64,000 nt of DNA from Escallonia rubra (GCA_033065855.1 JAVXUO010000638.1:1171001-1235000), one strand, 5' to 3'; numbered from the stretch's first letter, positions 1 through 13,502 are shown. The notes: generated by a model not told the origin, from the sequence alone. Numbers and translations are program-made.

Positions 1-611
1 GGATAGTCATGGAGAATGTTCAATGGTTGGTACTTACAAAATGGATACTCCTGATTCAGTTTGCCCACCAAGAGTTCGTGCGATGCTTGCATCACGGGCC
101 TGTAGATCATCTGTTATGGTTGGAGATTCACTTGGAAAAAATGAGATGCAGAAGGTAATGCATTTTGTACGTGGTCTGGTGGTGGTGAGTTTGTGTGTTT
201 TGGGGGAGGGAGATTCAAAGCAAAAAACCACTGGGACAAATTCCTATTTTTCTTATTTTTGCTCATCCTATCTCTTTAACTTCGAAAGTGAAAGGTGAAC
301 ATAAAGCCTAGAGTTTACAGATTTTCGATTCACGTCTTTTGAGCATTTTAATCTTACTTTCTCCATTTTCTTACGCTGCTGTTTCCCTTTTTTGTTGTTC
401 TTTTATTTCAGTTCCACGCAATTCTGCTATCATTTTTTTTGCAGAATACTAGTTTATTCACATCCATTGCACCTGATTCTTTCAGATACTAGAGCATTTA
501 ACGGACCTCAAGTCTCCTTGGAATTGTCCGCATGGTAGACCAACAATGCGCCACTTGGTTGACTTAACAACTGTCCATAAGCAATTGAACGAATGTGACA
601 TAACTTTATGA
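1..611 (+). CDS. PMS1: PMS1 mismatch-repair protein, C-terminal end only (partial)
   Basis: The last two coding exons of a MutL-type mismatch-repair protein. Exon A runs from the window edge to 154 (reading frame from base 2, donor GT at 155); exon B is 486-611 with stop TGA at 609-611. Together they give 92 residues. Two motifs of the PMS1/PMS2 C-terminal domain are visible: ACR (98-106) and CPHGRP (525-542). In this family these form part of the zinc-binding endonuclease site of MutL-alpha, which nicks the mismatched strand in the nucleus after MutS recognition. The intron is in phase 0, with a T-rich tract before its AG. The rest of the gene lies upstream of the window. The match to the plant PMS1 C-terminus is strong throughout, so the family call is safe. 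Paralogue naming rests on this short end only. Confidence 0.93.
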
Positions 612-1500
612 TCAAGCTGGATGACAATGGCTCAGTCGTCGCCCTCTTCGTTTGACTTATCCTGTATGCTTGTTGTAAATTTGTGTAACCATCTGCTCCC
701 CAGTCGACCCCCACCCCCTTCTCTTCCAACGAATCTACCATAGTTGTATTATAATTACCCTTTCTCGTTTCGTATGACCAGTGTGACAGTCATCTCTTAA
801 ATCGTAAATACATGGCTCAAAGTACAGTACTGTGGTTGGTCATCCCTCTCTTTTAAGCCACTGGTGAAGAGGTTTACATTCTCTGATTCATGTGGATGTT
901 TGTATTCTTTTGCAGAAATCATGTAGCAGCTGCTTCTTGTTTCAAAATGTTTTTGTAGGTAGATGTTGCTCTGGTTATAAGCAGAAAGACTCAATATCAA
1001 CTTCGTTTTGTCTCGTAAGCACAGGATGGAACTCTAGAACAGGAAGTAACAGCGCCAAGGCGGGATTGTTGTCCCTTGATCCCCTTTTTTTCTACCAAAT
1101 TTGCAACTGGAGTCAGAAGCATATGACCTAGATCAAATCTGAAGCATTTATCGGAATCAGATTCAGTCCGTTTTTAGTGGAATTTAGTTAGAATGCAGCA
1201 GAAGTTGCTTAGAGGTGGCTGAAAGCTATACAAAATGCCTTGATGTTTGGTCACGTGTAGTGCGATTACTGAAACTGTACGTAGTTGAACTTGGTCTTTT
1301 AGCTAAAATAAGTCTTTTTGTCTGGAATTTGATGGTACTATATAGCTAATGTGTATACCCACGAAACTTTAATATCTAATTTATAATTATTTGTGCTAAG
1401 TATGAATATTTCATTTTGGTTTAACCAAAAAGAATGTATACATGAGCTCATGGGCAGGGCTTGCGTGGGATATCATATATTAATAGTTTAGTACGGAATC
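612..1500 (+). other. PMS1 3' flank, no further gene seen
   Basis: AT-rich sequence after the PMS1 stop codon. The first several hundred bases are probably the 3' untranslated region, but I cannot place the polyadenylation site. No open frame here resembles a protein I know. Confidence 0.5.
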
Positions 1501-2154
1501 AGGAGTAAGTATCAAATAGTACAAACCGATCAAAGCCGCTTAAAATGATCAAACCGAATAGATTTAACTCGGATTGTCCAAAATTATTAACGGTTACTTT
1601 CCCGTTCTTAAAACGATCTCAATCCGATTCTGGTTCAAGGATCAATTCTTTGAAAGCGATCACAAACCAAAGCGAACTAAATAGTGATATATTGATTTGT
1701 TTTGAAATTATGTTCCTTAAATATGGTATTACACAAAGCCAGATAAGCATGATCTTGAAAACTAAAAAGAAAAAAGAATAACGAGATCATTTTAAAAGTT
1801 TAGTGAGTAATTTCTCTTATATATGTGCTCATTGTTTCCCGTACACTAACGACAAAGGTATACTTGACTTTTCATTACGAGCACTTTAATGTTGATGAAT
1901 GTAGTAAAATCATGTGCAATCTAGAGAAACTATAACTTCAGATTTGAATAATGTTTGGATCAAATAACAGGTATGCGAACGGACAGTCTTTTTAAATAAG
2001 CTCAAACCGATTAAAACTGAAAAAATTGAGCTGTTCAAACTGACTAAATTGAATTGTCTAAACCAAAAGTAATTAATTCAGCTTAATTAAACATTTTTTA
2101 AATTAATGATTAATTTTCTGCCATTTAAACGCTATACCGAACAATTGCTCACCT
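1501..2154. mobile_element. Decayed CGGTTT-rich inverted-repeat element (second copy at 62060-62535)
   Basis: The left end reads AGGAGTAAGTATCAAAT and is followed by several AAACCGAT/AAACCGA-type motifs. The right end reads CCGAACAATTGCTCACCT. These ends correspond to the two ends of the better preserved element at 62060-62535, in the opposite orientation. The interior is AT-rich with no coding capacity. No target-site duplication is visible, so the superfamily is open. Without the second copy I would not have called it. Confidence 0.45.
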
Positions 2155-2482
2155 ATTAATTTTGGTGTAGAGCGACGCCGAACGTTATTATAAATTACTT
2201 CCATTCCAAACAAATTACCTTGCGGGCAATATCAAGAATTTTAATTAGTTCTGAATAATTAATCATTTGCTTTATTGCCGACTTTACTTTAAAGTTCAAA
2301 CTGTTACTATTACGCTGCGTGGTGCGTAAACCCTCCAAGATCTCTCGTCCGGTTTCGATCAAGATCCTTCATCCGGTTAGGTAATTACTGCAAATCCCTT
2401 TCTAGTTGGAGTTGGGTTCTTATTTCAAAGTTAGGATTTGCAGTTAACAGCACAGCCTTTTCTTGACAAGAAGCTACTAGGG

Positions 2483-2491
2483 TTAGGGTTT
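2483..2491 (-). promoter_or_regulatory. Telo-box-like motif upstream of LSM4
   Basis: TTAGGGTTT, the reverse complement of the plant telo-box AAACCCTAA, lies 132 bases before the LSM4 start codon, in the probable promoter or 5' leader. Telo-boxes are known upstream of many plant genes for translation and RNA processing. Function here is inferred from motif and position. Confidence 0.5.
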
Positions 2492-2622
2492 TTCAAACTT
2501 ATTAGGATTCTATCAACTGCGTATACTGTGTCTCTGTGTGAATAACGCCCTCAATCTCATTGTTCTTCTTTTTACTGTAGGTTTCTCCATCTTTATCTGT
2601 ATCTGTGCCCTAGAAGAGCATA

Positions 2623-5600
2623 ATGGTATGTCACTGAATTTGAGCTTAATTTTGCAGCATTTGGTTGACTCTGTTTTGATATGATTCTTATTGTTAGTTA
2701 CTTGTGTTTTGCAGCTTCCTCTATCTTTACTAAAGACTGCACAAGGACACCCTATGGTACGCACCTAGTTTTATTGTTGTGTGTTTTTCTTTAGGCAGCA
2801 GTGTGTTTGATTGTACTCCCTCCATCTCATCAGTTTTTTTTTTTTTTTTTTTTCTTTTGACTTTTTTGCGAATTCATTGGATATATTTCGTACAAGCTAA
2901 ACCTCCGATTGAGTCCAAATAGCAATTATTCAAATAATTATTGTGTGGCAAGTCAAGCTAGGGTAGAAACTAAGATTTAAGTCAATATTTTTTTATGTAC
3001 TAAATCTACCATACGGATTTGCAGAAAGTCGAATGGGGAGAACCCAATGGAACAGATGGAGTACATTTGTAAAAATGTTTACTCGATTAGCTTCATTGAT
3101 CTCAATCAGTTTGATCAATTAAATAAATTTAGACCCTCAAGTTTCTACCTATATATATGATTTAAATCATCGGATCGTTCTTTCGCTGACCATTTGGACC
3201 TTGCACTGTTTTCAATTAGACCCTGCTGTTGTCAATAGTTGGGCCGCTAAGGTTCAATTGGCCATTAAGGTTCTATCCACCTTCCATTTGGTCATAGTTT
3301 TTATGGTAGTTTGTTGTGACAGTTGGTGGAACTGAAGAATGGGGAAACCTACAACGGACACTTGGTTAATTGTGATACTTGGATGAACATTCATCTCCGC
3401 GAAGTCATCTGTACCTCTAAGGTCTGTTCTTCTTTCATCATTGTTTGCCCCCCCCCCCATCTTTTCTTTTTGTTATAAGCATATAAACACGTGGGTCAAG
3501 TACTTATTTCTTTACTAACTCTTAATGTGTGGGTTCCCCCTCTTGATGTAGGATGGAGATAGGTTTTGGCGAATGCCCGAATGTTACATCAGGGGTAATA
3601 CCATTAAGTATCTTCGAGTTCCGGATGAGGTATGCTTGACAGCTTCTAGTTTTCTGTATTCTCTAATGTCTTAACCGTGTTTTTCTATGTCCATACTTTC
3701 TCCCCAGTTTTGCATAACTAATCTGATTTCCGCCTTCATGAGTGCATTGTGTTCATCGTCTCAATGTCTCATTTATTTATGGTGTTTTAGTAGTTAAAAG
3801 ATTGATAACATGTTCCTCGAATGGGTTGGGGAAGCATATGCATGGCTTTGTATCCATTAGAAGTGGGGCACATCAAATCAGCTCACAAAACTTTATCCAG
3901 TGCTTTTTGATGCATAGTTATTTGATATTTGCTATTTGCTATTTTTGTGAATTTAGGTGATAATTCATTAACTCCAAATTTGTTGTTTACAAAGAAAGGT
4001 TAGAAATGATTTTGTCCATGTGAGTTTCTATTGTTGGTTTGGTACTCGGCGTGCTGCATTAGAAGTTGGTTAAAAATGCACTTGTATAACCCAAGGAACT
4101 GGCGTCTTTGTTGGTTATCGGACGCTCAATGCGGGCTTGTATTGTTGGTTCAGCACTCAGCCTTCTGCACAAGAATCTGGTTAAGAATGCACTGTATAAA
4201 ACTGAGGATTTGGGTTTATGACGGTTATCAGATGTTGGTGGTCTGATAAGTACTATGAAGATTAAGCTTATTCTAGTTTGAAAGATCTACATATCTACAT
4301 TTTAGCTTCCTTACAACTGATGTAGCTTGGTTGGACGACATTCAGACTTATTTGAATTCTGACTATCTCACTTCGATATCGAAATTTCTTTATGTTTTTT
4401 GGGTGGTCATACTGTCTAAGTTGCGGAGATCCCCTGGCACATATGCTCTGAAAAGCTAATTATTTGAGCACATAAGGACATTGCTTGGGATATACTAATT
4501 TCATGCAGAGGCATAGATTCTAGTTCTAGGAGATGAGCAGAGGCATATCCAATTTCCGTTATGCTTACCTATGTAGTACAGATTGCATTATTTCGAATTT
4601 GATTCTTAAAAACATGATTATAACTATGATGACCATGAGAGAAAATAACTGTTGCTGCCTCTAATACTACCATTTCCTTTAAAATTGAACTGTTTTCTTT
4701 TTTAAGATTCTTGGGTTGCACGCTTGGTTCATTCACCATTTTTCTGATTGTTATGATTTTCAGGTGATTGATAAGGTTCAGGAAGAGAAGAGCCGTTCTG
4801 GTAAACTACTTCACCCTTCTTTCTTATCCTTGTACTTAGAAGGGAATCTTGATATCTTATGTTCCGAAAAATGATACGACACTCGTTATATCGCTGCATA
4901 TAATTTGATATGTGAATATCAGGATTATGCATTTCGTTTCTTACTCTGTTAGTATGTAAAAATTATGGCAAGTTTTCAGGCTTTATATTGGATTTTTCAT
5001 TGCTAAGTTGCCTTCTTATTAAGTTCAGTATAGCACACTGCGCTATTTATTTTTGTCATTCTTCTCCTTTTTGTCTAATATGATCATTCTTGCTGAAGTT
5101 GCTTGCTTGGTTGGTCATTGGAATTTTCAGATAGGAAGCCACCTGGGGTAGGCCGTGGAAGAGGGCGAGGTAGAGAGGACGGCCCTAGCGGGCGGTCTGG
5201 AAGAGGGACTGGTCGTGGCATGGACGATGGAAGTGCTAAAGGCATGGGTGGAGGACGAGGTAGGGGTGGAGCTGGTGGAAGGACTGGTGGAAACAGAGGT
5301 AAAAGATTTCTCATTCGAATGTTGTATCAATATTTTATCTCATGGCTTGTGAAAAATGTTTTGTTATTTATCATCATGCAAACAGGATCATGGCACTTCT
5401 TTGGTAGCACTAGTATTTGTGACCTTTTCGTACACTACTTATATGTAAGACAAAGTTTATGTCACTAGAAGGGTTGGGTCTTGTATATTTTCTTCCAAGC
5501 TTTGCTGTGAGTCAAGCTGTCTCATCGGTCAAAACTCCCTCTGTCCCTCCCCTTTTCCTCTCCTCTCCGTGTGTGATTGTGCGCACAATTCTGTTTGTGT

Positions 5601-5713
5601 TGTAGATTGATACTTTTGTGCAATACAAACAGCTGGACTGATACTGATGTGCATATTTCCCGTGAATAATGCGGATTTTACATTATGTGATAGGTGGTGG
5701 GCGAGGCCGATGA
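2623..5713 (+). CDS. LSM4: U6 snRNA-associated Sm-like protein LSM4
   Basis: Seven coding exons: 2623-2625 (only the ATG), 2715-2756, 3323-3421, 3552-3629, 4764-4800, 5131-5298 and 5694-5713, giving 148 residues with stop TGA at 5711-5713. All introns are GT-AG and phases agree. Residues 2-76 are the Sm fold: the N-terminus [14 protein letters not shown], Sm1 around [11 protein letters not shown] and VNCDTWMN, and Sm2 around [14 protein letters not shown]. From about residue 88 the protein is an Arg-Gly-rich tail ending GGGRGR, typical of LSM4. The family acts in the LSM1-7 ring (cytoplasmic mRNA decapping) and the LSM2-8 ring (nuclear, binding the U6 snRNA 3' end). The start is fixed by the family N-terminus MLPLSLLK, so the single-codon first exon is needed. 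Intron 2 carries a Stowaway-like MITE. Confidence 0.95.
2816..3061. mobile_element. Stowaway-like MITE in LSM4 intron 2
   Basis: A 246-bp element starts CTCCCTCCATCTCATC and ends GGAACAGATGGAG, flanked by TA on both sides (2814-2815 and 3062-3063). The TA target duplication and the CTCCCTCC-type terminal repeat are the signature of Stowaway (Tc1/mariner-derived) MITEs. It has no coding capacity. It lies wholly inside the intron and should be removed by splicing. Confidence 0.82.
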
Positions 5714-7309
5714 TGCAGAGTTGTATTGCTGGAAAACTGCTGGAGCTGCTACTTTTTTAAAGGCATTTGGCTCTGCACTCTGCAGGAATCGACTGTTATC
5801 AAAGAATGTGGAAATTATGTATTTGTTATTTTTAAAACTTGAGGTCTATGATAGAAGCAGCACAAGATCAGTCTTTTGGAAGACCTGGGGATTAGCAAAA
5901 ACCACCTTGAAGATTTCATCATGGTTTTGCATGATCGGATTGTGGCATATAATTAGCCATCTTTATTCTACGGTGTGAATTTTAAGGCAAGTCTAGTATT
6001 CGCCAACTTTTACCTCTTTTACCAGTTATTATGCAATTTCCATCAGTGTCATCAACAATTCCGATACTTTTATGTTCTCATGCAAGATCATTTTCTTTCC
6101 TCGTCTTAAGATGTTTTCTTTTTTTTGTAAGTGTATGGAATAGAAACCGAAGCATAATTTTATATTATGAACGGCAAATTGCAACTGACCCTAATGCTAT
6201 GACTACGGGAAACATTGAGAATGGCCCGTGACCAGGGGAGGGGATGACAAGACAGTAGAGATCTTCGAACGGAAGGAAGCAGGCTAAAAGGCTTCATTGG
6301 TACATTTGTTGACTGTCTAAATAATCTCTCTGAACGCATCTCTCTTTGCTAAAAGGAGAACTAAGTAAAGGCCGAACGTATTATGTCCGAGATAAACTCC
6401 GTCAACTTTCAATGGCAAATGTAGAGTTAGCTAGTTCAAATTTGGGCTGAAAATATTAAAATTTTACAGTTAAATGTTTTGTAATCTTCTCTTTTGCATG
6501 GTCTACCAAAGGAACTACAAAGTCTAAAGTACAACGGCACGCCAATGTGCAATTTGTTAGCATATTCGATGAACGAATATAAATAAACTCACCGTGAATT
6601 AAAAGTACGATGATTATACAAACATTGTAGAAAGCCCTGATTTTATACAACATTCGGCCATGTTGATTGTGAACTAGGTCTTTTACTCTCTCCACGTGTT
6701 CTGAATGCTTTCCTTGATGGCATTGGAAAGTTGTTTGTGTGAGACTTCACCCTGCTTTTATAGCGCACCGTATTGTAGAGCTTGAACCCATCCTCATCTT
6801 ACACCACGGCCGAGGTGTAATTAAGGCGTACCATTATTTCATATAAAATCGAGCAACAACCAATCTGATTTTAGCAAAGAAAACGTCTTGTCAAGACGGA
6901 CCATCAAGAATAATCCTCGAACATTTCTGGTTGTGTCTGGTCTCTCTCGTGTCAACATGGAATAGATAGTAGTACTCGAATCCTCTATTGCAGAGGCTTC
7001 AAGTGAATTGTCTGGCTGATAGCTGGTCCACTGAACCAGCTTTACCAAATGCAAAAATGATGAAACGCCATGACTCCTTCGCAGCATCTGGTGCTTGGTA
7101 AGTTCATAAAATTGATGATTTCACGACATAAACTAAGGGTTTCTTCATGCCAGAGCCCAGTGGTAACATACTTGGTTCATTTGAAGATGCTACTTTTTGA
7201 TTTTACAATAGTTGGAGGGATAAGGACTTCAGACATTTTTCGCTTTACAAGGATTTTAAACCCACCAAAAAAAAAATGTTACAACATAAGCTAATGCAAA
7301 GGCCAGTAA
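5714..7309. other. Convergent 3' flanks of LSM4 and the WDR89-like gene
   Basis: This stretch lies between the stop codons of two genes that face each other, so it should hold both 3' untranslated regions. The short open frames in it have no recognisable domain. I see no transposon ends or RNA gene. Confidence 0.5.
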
Positions 7310-10300
7310 CTAGTATGGCTGACGCCTACTTTTCCTGTGAGAATGTGGCGACTTCATGACTAGGGTACTTGAAATCCAAGAGCGATTTGATTCACAAGAT
7401 TCATCTGATAACCAGCAACATAAGCGGCCATCCTCACCACCTGTCCAACCAAATGTGCCTTGGCTAGGCCGACCCTTTGTGTTAGACATGGGCAACACGC
7501 TCCTTACAACCCCTGTATGACCGCCATGAAGAACAGCTTCCGGAGATGAAATTGCCCTGATCCCCTTATAATTTACAGGGAAGTAGCCCAAGGTTCCAGC
7601 ATTCGTGCCACCAATAACCCATAGCCGATCATCCTCGACCGAGTAGTGACAATCAACGAAATAATCAACCTACCACAACCAAAATTCAATCAGAAAGGGA
7701 GTAGCAAATACATCTCAATTAAGTTTGATGTTGCCACGCTGGGTATAATACTGAACTTTTTGGCAAGTAAAAGCAAGATAAAGTAGATCATGCAAGTATA
7801 TCAAGCCTGCTTTGTCACACGACTTAATGCCACACCTTTAGAATATATAAAGGATATGTTAATTATACCGGATGCCCAAAAGAAATTGTTACTTCTCATT
7901 GAATTCTACCATGAGAAGTGCTCTACTGAAAGGTTTAGCTCTGTTCTAATGGAACCAGAAGTTGCTATTGTCTTGCACAGAAATATATCAGGAAAGATAA
8001 AAATATTATCTATCATATATGGTACCTTTAAAAACATGTGTTCTTTCACCTGTTAAAAAATATATATCAGGAGACAGCAAAAAACTCACATGATCTAATG
8101 TCCAGCTGTTAGAGGCTAAGGAACGAGCATCATCGAAATTGGCTTCAAGTCTCGCATCTTTCCAATCCCAAACACTAGGATACGGCAAAATTGGAGCAGA
8201 AGCATTAGGGCTTATATAAAATTCCAACATAGTGAATGCTTGCCAAAAGGAGATTTTATAAAAATGATGGCGAAAGCCAATCCATCTCTATCTAGATTAC
8301 ACTCAAATCTTTCTGTTACTTCAAAGCAACCAGGTACAAGGGTAACCAGGTAATGAAAGTCCTTATCCAGCCATAAGCAACTACAAAGGAGATTAAACAA
8401 ACATAACAGTAGTGTCCTTATATGTCATAACCATGCTTAACAGTCTTCTATAACATACCTTAATGTCTCGATATGAGACAAACACCAGAGCTTCTCATTT
8501 GCCTCTCCAAGAAAACCCACTTTTCCAATTGATGTTCCAATGTTAATCACCTACAAAAGATAATATAAATAGTAGCTTGGGCTCCATAAACACGATACGT
8601 CTCATATAATATCCATAAAGTATCTTAGAGTCTAAACCTATCTCATGCTTAATTACACCCCACTTGCTGTAAAAAGACAATTAGCAACAAAATTCATCAT
8701 AGTGGTGGGTGTAGATTTAGCACTAATCATAGGTTTCTGTGGTTTAATAAACATCATGCAACATTGAACTAGGAGCTACTGACCACTTATTATCTAGAGC
8801 CCAATGAGCTTTTAGTCCATCATAAACATGAAATAAGCATCTAGCACTCTAATGAGTGTTGCAGAAACCGCGACTTCAAATGCAAAAAAATAACAGAAAA
8901 CATCAAGACCCAAAAAACCCGCATTAATCTACAGATTGGATACCTACAGATGCAATATGGTAGTCACTGTATAATTTGCTTCCCGATGGAATCATGAGGA
9001 TTAAAGACCAAAAGATTACAGATCGAAATGAAAAAAAGAATGATAAATAAAAAGAATAAAAGCATTATTCGAAACAATCAAGTTGATACGCATAAAAATT
9101 GTCTTGTTTCGTAACAATACTGAAATAAGTGGTCTTTTTTTCCGATTGCGAAGCTGCTTAACCATCATATATCTCAATCATACCACCATTCGTTTTGCAG
9201 AATGATAAATTGCTTTCACCAATTTAAATTTATTCATGAAAAAACAATAGCAAACAAGCAGTGAAAAGAAAAAACATATAACTGCAGACTTACTGACTCT
9301 AAGTTATCATCGTCATTGATATCTCCGCTAGTATCAAAGGTGCACAGCAATCCATCAACAGAAGCAGAAATAAGCTTGTTTTGATGGTCAGGAACAAAGT
9401 GAACCTATTAACAATCAGAAATCCAAATATGATCCACAATAATCTTATCAAAGCCCAGTAGCCCACAAGATTAAACAGAATTATAAAAGACAGAAGCTCT
9501 CAATTGAACCATTTCATCAACACACTGCACAAGCAACGCATTGCAGTCATAATTAGCATTCGGAACATGCAGCTATATAAAGGTAATTAAACATCATCAA
9601 CTGATCATATCCAGTACAGTTAAACCGCATCTGGATCCAACCTTGACTTTATTCATTACTGTTCAGGCTAGTAGTCATATGAGAGCAATGAAGCATGTTC
9701 GCGAGTATAGCTATATCGTCACCGCGGAAGGTAGTCTCCTCTAGTTTGCTGTTCATGTCAGATGTACTCTACTGAAGGACCTTGTTCCACAATATATATC
9801 ACAAGTAATAATAATTGAATCAATTGAGGCAGGTTGGCCACTTTGATTCGTGGCATAATGCAAGTGATTCATTTCAAAGATGGAAATAAGCCAAATGTGG
9901 GATAATAACAACTTTCAGAGACACGTAATTTAAACTAGTGATAATTTCTCACAGATATGCACATCAAACATCACAGACAGCAGAATCCACCTGAGTAACA
10001 TCATCCATATGAGATTCCTCCAGGCAAGCAACCTGCTTTTTCATTCTCCAGTCCCATAAGAGTACCTGCAATTACACAAACAAATATATCAGAGGAGCAA
10101 GTCAGTCAACATAAAAAAAAAAAAGGATATGATAAAAATGGTATAGTACTACTATGTCTACACAAAACTAGAGAACTAAACACTCCTCTTTAGACCAATC
10201 GTATAACTCGTGTATCAATTCACCCACATAGATCATCTGCTACTCTGCAGTGTTAAATACCTGCTGCTCATACCCTTGAAACAACTGTGTCCTATGTGAA

Positions 10301-11824
10301 AAGCTCCCAAGTAATCTCCTCTTCTTTTCACCTCTTGAAATTACAATAAAGAAACTAGTAAATAATCCAAACGCATAACATCACAATTCTGCCTGATTTG
10401 CTACGTGAAATTAGTACCTTGGAGGCTTAAACTATTTATGGATAAGTAAGAAGTGAGATGGCAATGGAAGGTGAAACTACAAAGCTGGAAAAGGTAAAGG
10501 TCGCATACACAGAATCAACTTAAGAAAAGTTCATCCACAGGACACTGGAATGATCGTAGTTACCAATGGTCGGTGAGATGGCATAAACTCATTAAAGGCA
10601 CGCAAGAAGGGAATTTTGTCTTCCTTAGCCCAGAAACTTTGCACAAGAGAAATTGCCAGACGTTAATATTATGGGAAGAGTCTACCAAAAAAGCCAGCAT
10701 GAAAATTTGGGCCCATTGTCTATTTAAGTATCTTACCCGAGGCTCGTTCAACTATCCCTTCTCCTGCACAGAGAACGTAACAATGCTTCCCATCGTTCAT
10801 AAAATTCAACCAGCACAACACAACTCGCAATTTACTTTTATAAAAGGTTTTTTATTTGCTTCTCCAAATATTACACAATTACAGCTCAAGTGTCTATGCA
10901 CATAACGAGAAAAAAAATTGGAGCATGGTTGATATAGGCCTACATATCAACATCAATTCGTGATTTTGTGAACTGAAACAGTTAAAAGCCCCAGCGGAAA
11001 GGAAATTATACCTGAGACTTGCAACCTGCAGCGAGCAGGTTATTGCTCACACCACCAAACGAGAAGCTAAATATCTCTTCGGAAGGACCAGCACTCACAC
11101 AAGACACCTGCGTATGTATAAATCACATAAAAAATCAGCACAACGCTCGCTACGTATGCAAATGTGGAACGTGTATACAAATGGAGATGGCGAAAAGTAG
11201 GACCTGCTGAAATGAGCGAGTGTCCCAAGCCCTGATAGTACCATCGGAAGAGCAAGAGTGCAATAGATGCGGAGTAGATGGAGGACCTGAGAAGGATATC
11301 TCGTTAATAGTCGACGAGTGACCCTTGCTGCACTCTCCCATGAACTGACCGGTCACTGGCGAGTACAGTTTCACCGTGTTTGTCGACAGCGACACGGCCA
11401 TCGACGTCCAATCATCCCTATCCGTTCCGAAACACATACAAAAATCACACAATTCAACAATTAGAAAATACTCGCTCCTTTCCGCTCCAATTTTCTTTGA
11501 ATTTTCGCACAATCCTAGAATAGATTTCAGGTACAGGTAAATATTGAATAGATTAAATAAGGTTCGTTTGGTAAGTCTAAAGTCAGGGTAAAAACTCTGA
11601 CTGTACTCTGAATTTGAATACGAAAAAAGCTAAAGAAAATCCAATGGAACAGAGGGAGTACTAGGACACAGGGGAACGTACTTGGGAGTGATTTGGAAGA
11701 CGTAATCGTCGCCGAAGTTGGTCTGAATGGAGTTTTTGAGTCCGAATCGCTTGAAGGAGCTTGAATTAGGAGGATGAAGAGGTGGAGGTGGCGGTGGTTC
11801 CACGTCCATGTCCGCCGCTTCCAT
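7310..11824 (-). CDS. WD40-repeat protein, WDR89-like
   Basis: Eight exons read on the minus strand: 11824-11682, 11417-11204, 11107-11012, 10065-9991, 9404-9294, 8550-8459, 8174-8090 and 7669-7310, giving 391 residues with stop TAG at 7310-7312. All junctions are GT-AG and in phase. WD-repeat signatures recur: GTIRAWDTRSF near residue 108, VLLWDWRM at 152, a FVPDHQNKLISASVDG stretch near 180, SVWDWKD at 244, and GGHTGVVRSVL then GEDGRLCCW near the end. This fits one small beta-propeller. Length and the N-terminal part agree with plant WDR89 homologues; the N-terminus has a run of prolines. The molecular role of WDR89 in plants is poorly known; WD40 propellers usually act as protein scaffolds. 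Intron 1 holds a Stowaway-like MITE. The start is the first ATG before the conserved region. Confidence 0.88.
11471..11658. mobile_element. Stowaway-like MITE in intron 1 of the WDR89-like gene
   Basis: A 188-bp element starts CTCGCTCCTTTCCGCTCC and ends CCAATGGAACAGAGGGAG. TA dinucleotides flank it (11469-11470 and 11659-11660). The ends are inverted repeats of the CTCCCTCCGTTCC type. It sits between exons 1 and 2, 23 bases from the donor of exon 1. Confidence 0.8.
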
Positions 11825-11910
11825 ACTTCCTGTTGCACACGCAGTGCGATGCGAGCGCGGAGGGTTAACCGAATAAGAAGCCTTTTAACTCAAGGGTCAG
11901 GGTTTTAGCC

Positions 11911-11919
11911 TTTAGGGTT
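11911..11919 (-). promoter_or_regulatory. Telo-box-like motif upstream of the WDR89-like gene
   Basis: TTTAGGGTT on the plus strand, so AACCCTAAA in the direction of the gene, lies about 90 bases upstream of the start codon. A second related GGGTTTTAG stretch sits next to it. Regulation is inferred from motif and position only. Confidence 0.45.
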
Positions 11920-11939
11920 CGAGCTCCGTTTGTTATGAG

Positions 11940-13502
11940 GCTTCTGCCTACTCCACGAAAATTGATAAAAAGCCATTGTAATAATTTAGATTTTCTTCCA
12001 TGTGACTGTTATAGACAATGATTTGGTGTACCAAAACATAGAATCCAACGAGATTGATTACATTATGTTATTGAATAAAGAGTTCGGATAAAGTTATAAA
12101 TATTGTCACATATATAACTTAAAAATTGTATTAATTAAACACCACCTTTAATTTAGCTTCAAATTTTGAGCTAATACAAACTAACACAAAACCATTCATT
12201 GGTACAGAAGTAGATTTTCTATCTTACGCGACAAATTGAGTTAATATGCAATATCATATAACGGAAAATTTTTCTTCGACCAACTTTGAAAGCAACTTCC
12301 TGTAATAGTCTGTATCACGAAAATTTCTCAAGAAAATTTTCAGCACGCTCGTGATAATAGTGCAAGAAATAAACATCACACGGGGAGGCTATTTTCACCC
12401 TTGCTAATGCTTTTCCACGTCTCATTAACATAATTAGTGTTTTTTGCTAAATTATACGAACGAGCTGCCTTTCAATATCCCGCCTCGCCCTCTTACCTCA
12501 GATTCCACTATGTACAAATATAAAATATGATTTCATTTGTTGAATACTATTTACCACCACTAAGTATTTATACAAGAAAAAATAAGTAATACTGACTACG
12601 AGATAATGTGAAAGATAAATCTAATTCATCATTATCTCTAACATCCTAATTATGATTAATATGTCTTCCCAAGCATTATCCATGTGCTTCAATACACCGC
12701 CACCTGCTGAAATGGTTTACGAGGTCTACTATGTATTACCCAATTCTTCCTTTTGAACTCTCAATTGGGTTTCAGTCTAAAGTGTATTGGTTATGGGGAT
12801 GGCGACGGAGGTTTGATGGTCAGCTTCGTGTTGGGAGTTGGGTGGTCAATAGAGGGGGTACGAAAAGAGTATAATAGAAGCGAGGCTTTTTGCGACAATG
12901 AATGTCACCTCTCAACTTAATTGAATATCTGCTCGAGCAGTTCAATTTATTACAAATCAACGCAAAGAATACTTTCGTCGTGTGGATTACCCTATACAAT
13001 AAAAGTAGCACCAGGTCAAACAATAAAAAAGGCACCCTTTCTTGTCCGATATTTCTCTCCACCAGAGAAGGGAAAGATAAAAATTCACCAGGGAGGTCGA
13101 TAAGGCTTGTAAGTTCTGAGCAGATTAATCAACGCTAGACAGGTGACTCGGATTCAAATTAAGCCAAAAGCAACAAAGCCTCGCAATATTAACGGATCAG
13201 TAACACAGGAAATATTAAGGCAATAAAGGCGGGCGTAAACAACATTGATGATATCACCACTTACAAATTAGCATCCCGGGATACCGCCTAAAAATACAAC
13301 ACCCAAATTCAAACTCAAAAGGAGAAGAAACTGCCGGAGACCCACACACCTGAGTTAAAAGGATCAACAACTGTGCGAAATTTAACTAGTATGCTTTGGT
13401 CCAGTCATCAGAAAGGGAAACATACCCCCCAACCACCCCCTCTATTTGCTTCTCAAAAGCATGAAGCCAAAGGTATAACGGAATAAGTCATAAACTACGA
13501 GT
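11940..13502. other. Intergenic stretch with no gene seen
   Basis: It lies between the WDR89-like start and the p23 stop, both on the minus strand. The part next to p23 should include its 3' untranslated region. The rest is AT-rich with no long open frame, recognised domain or clear transposon ends. Confidence 0.5.

Noticed and set aside
5084..5352. Open frames overlapping the LSM4 Arg-Gly tail on both strands
   Set aside because: Shadows of the low-complexity RG-coding exon; the true frame is fixed by splicing from the Sm domain.
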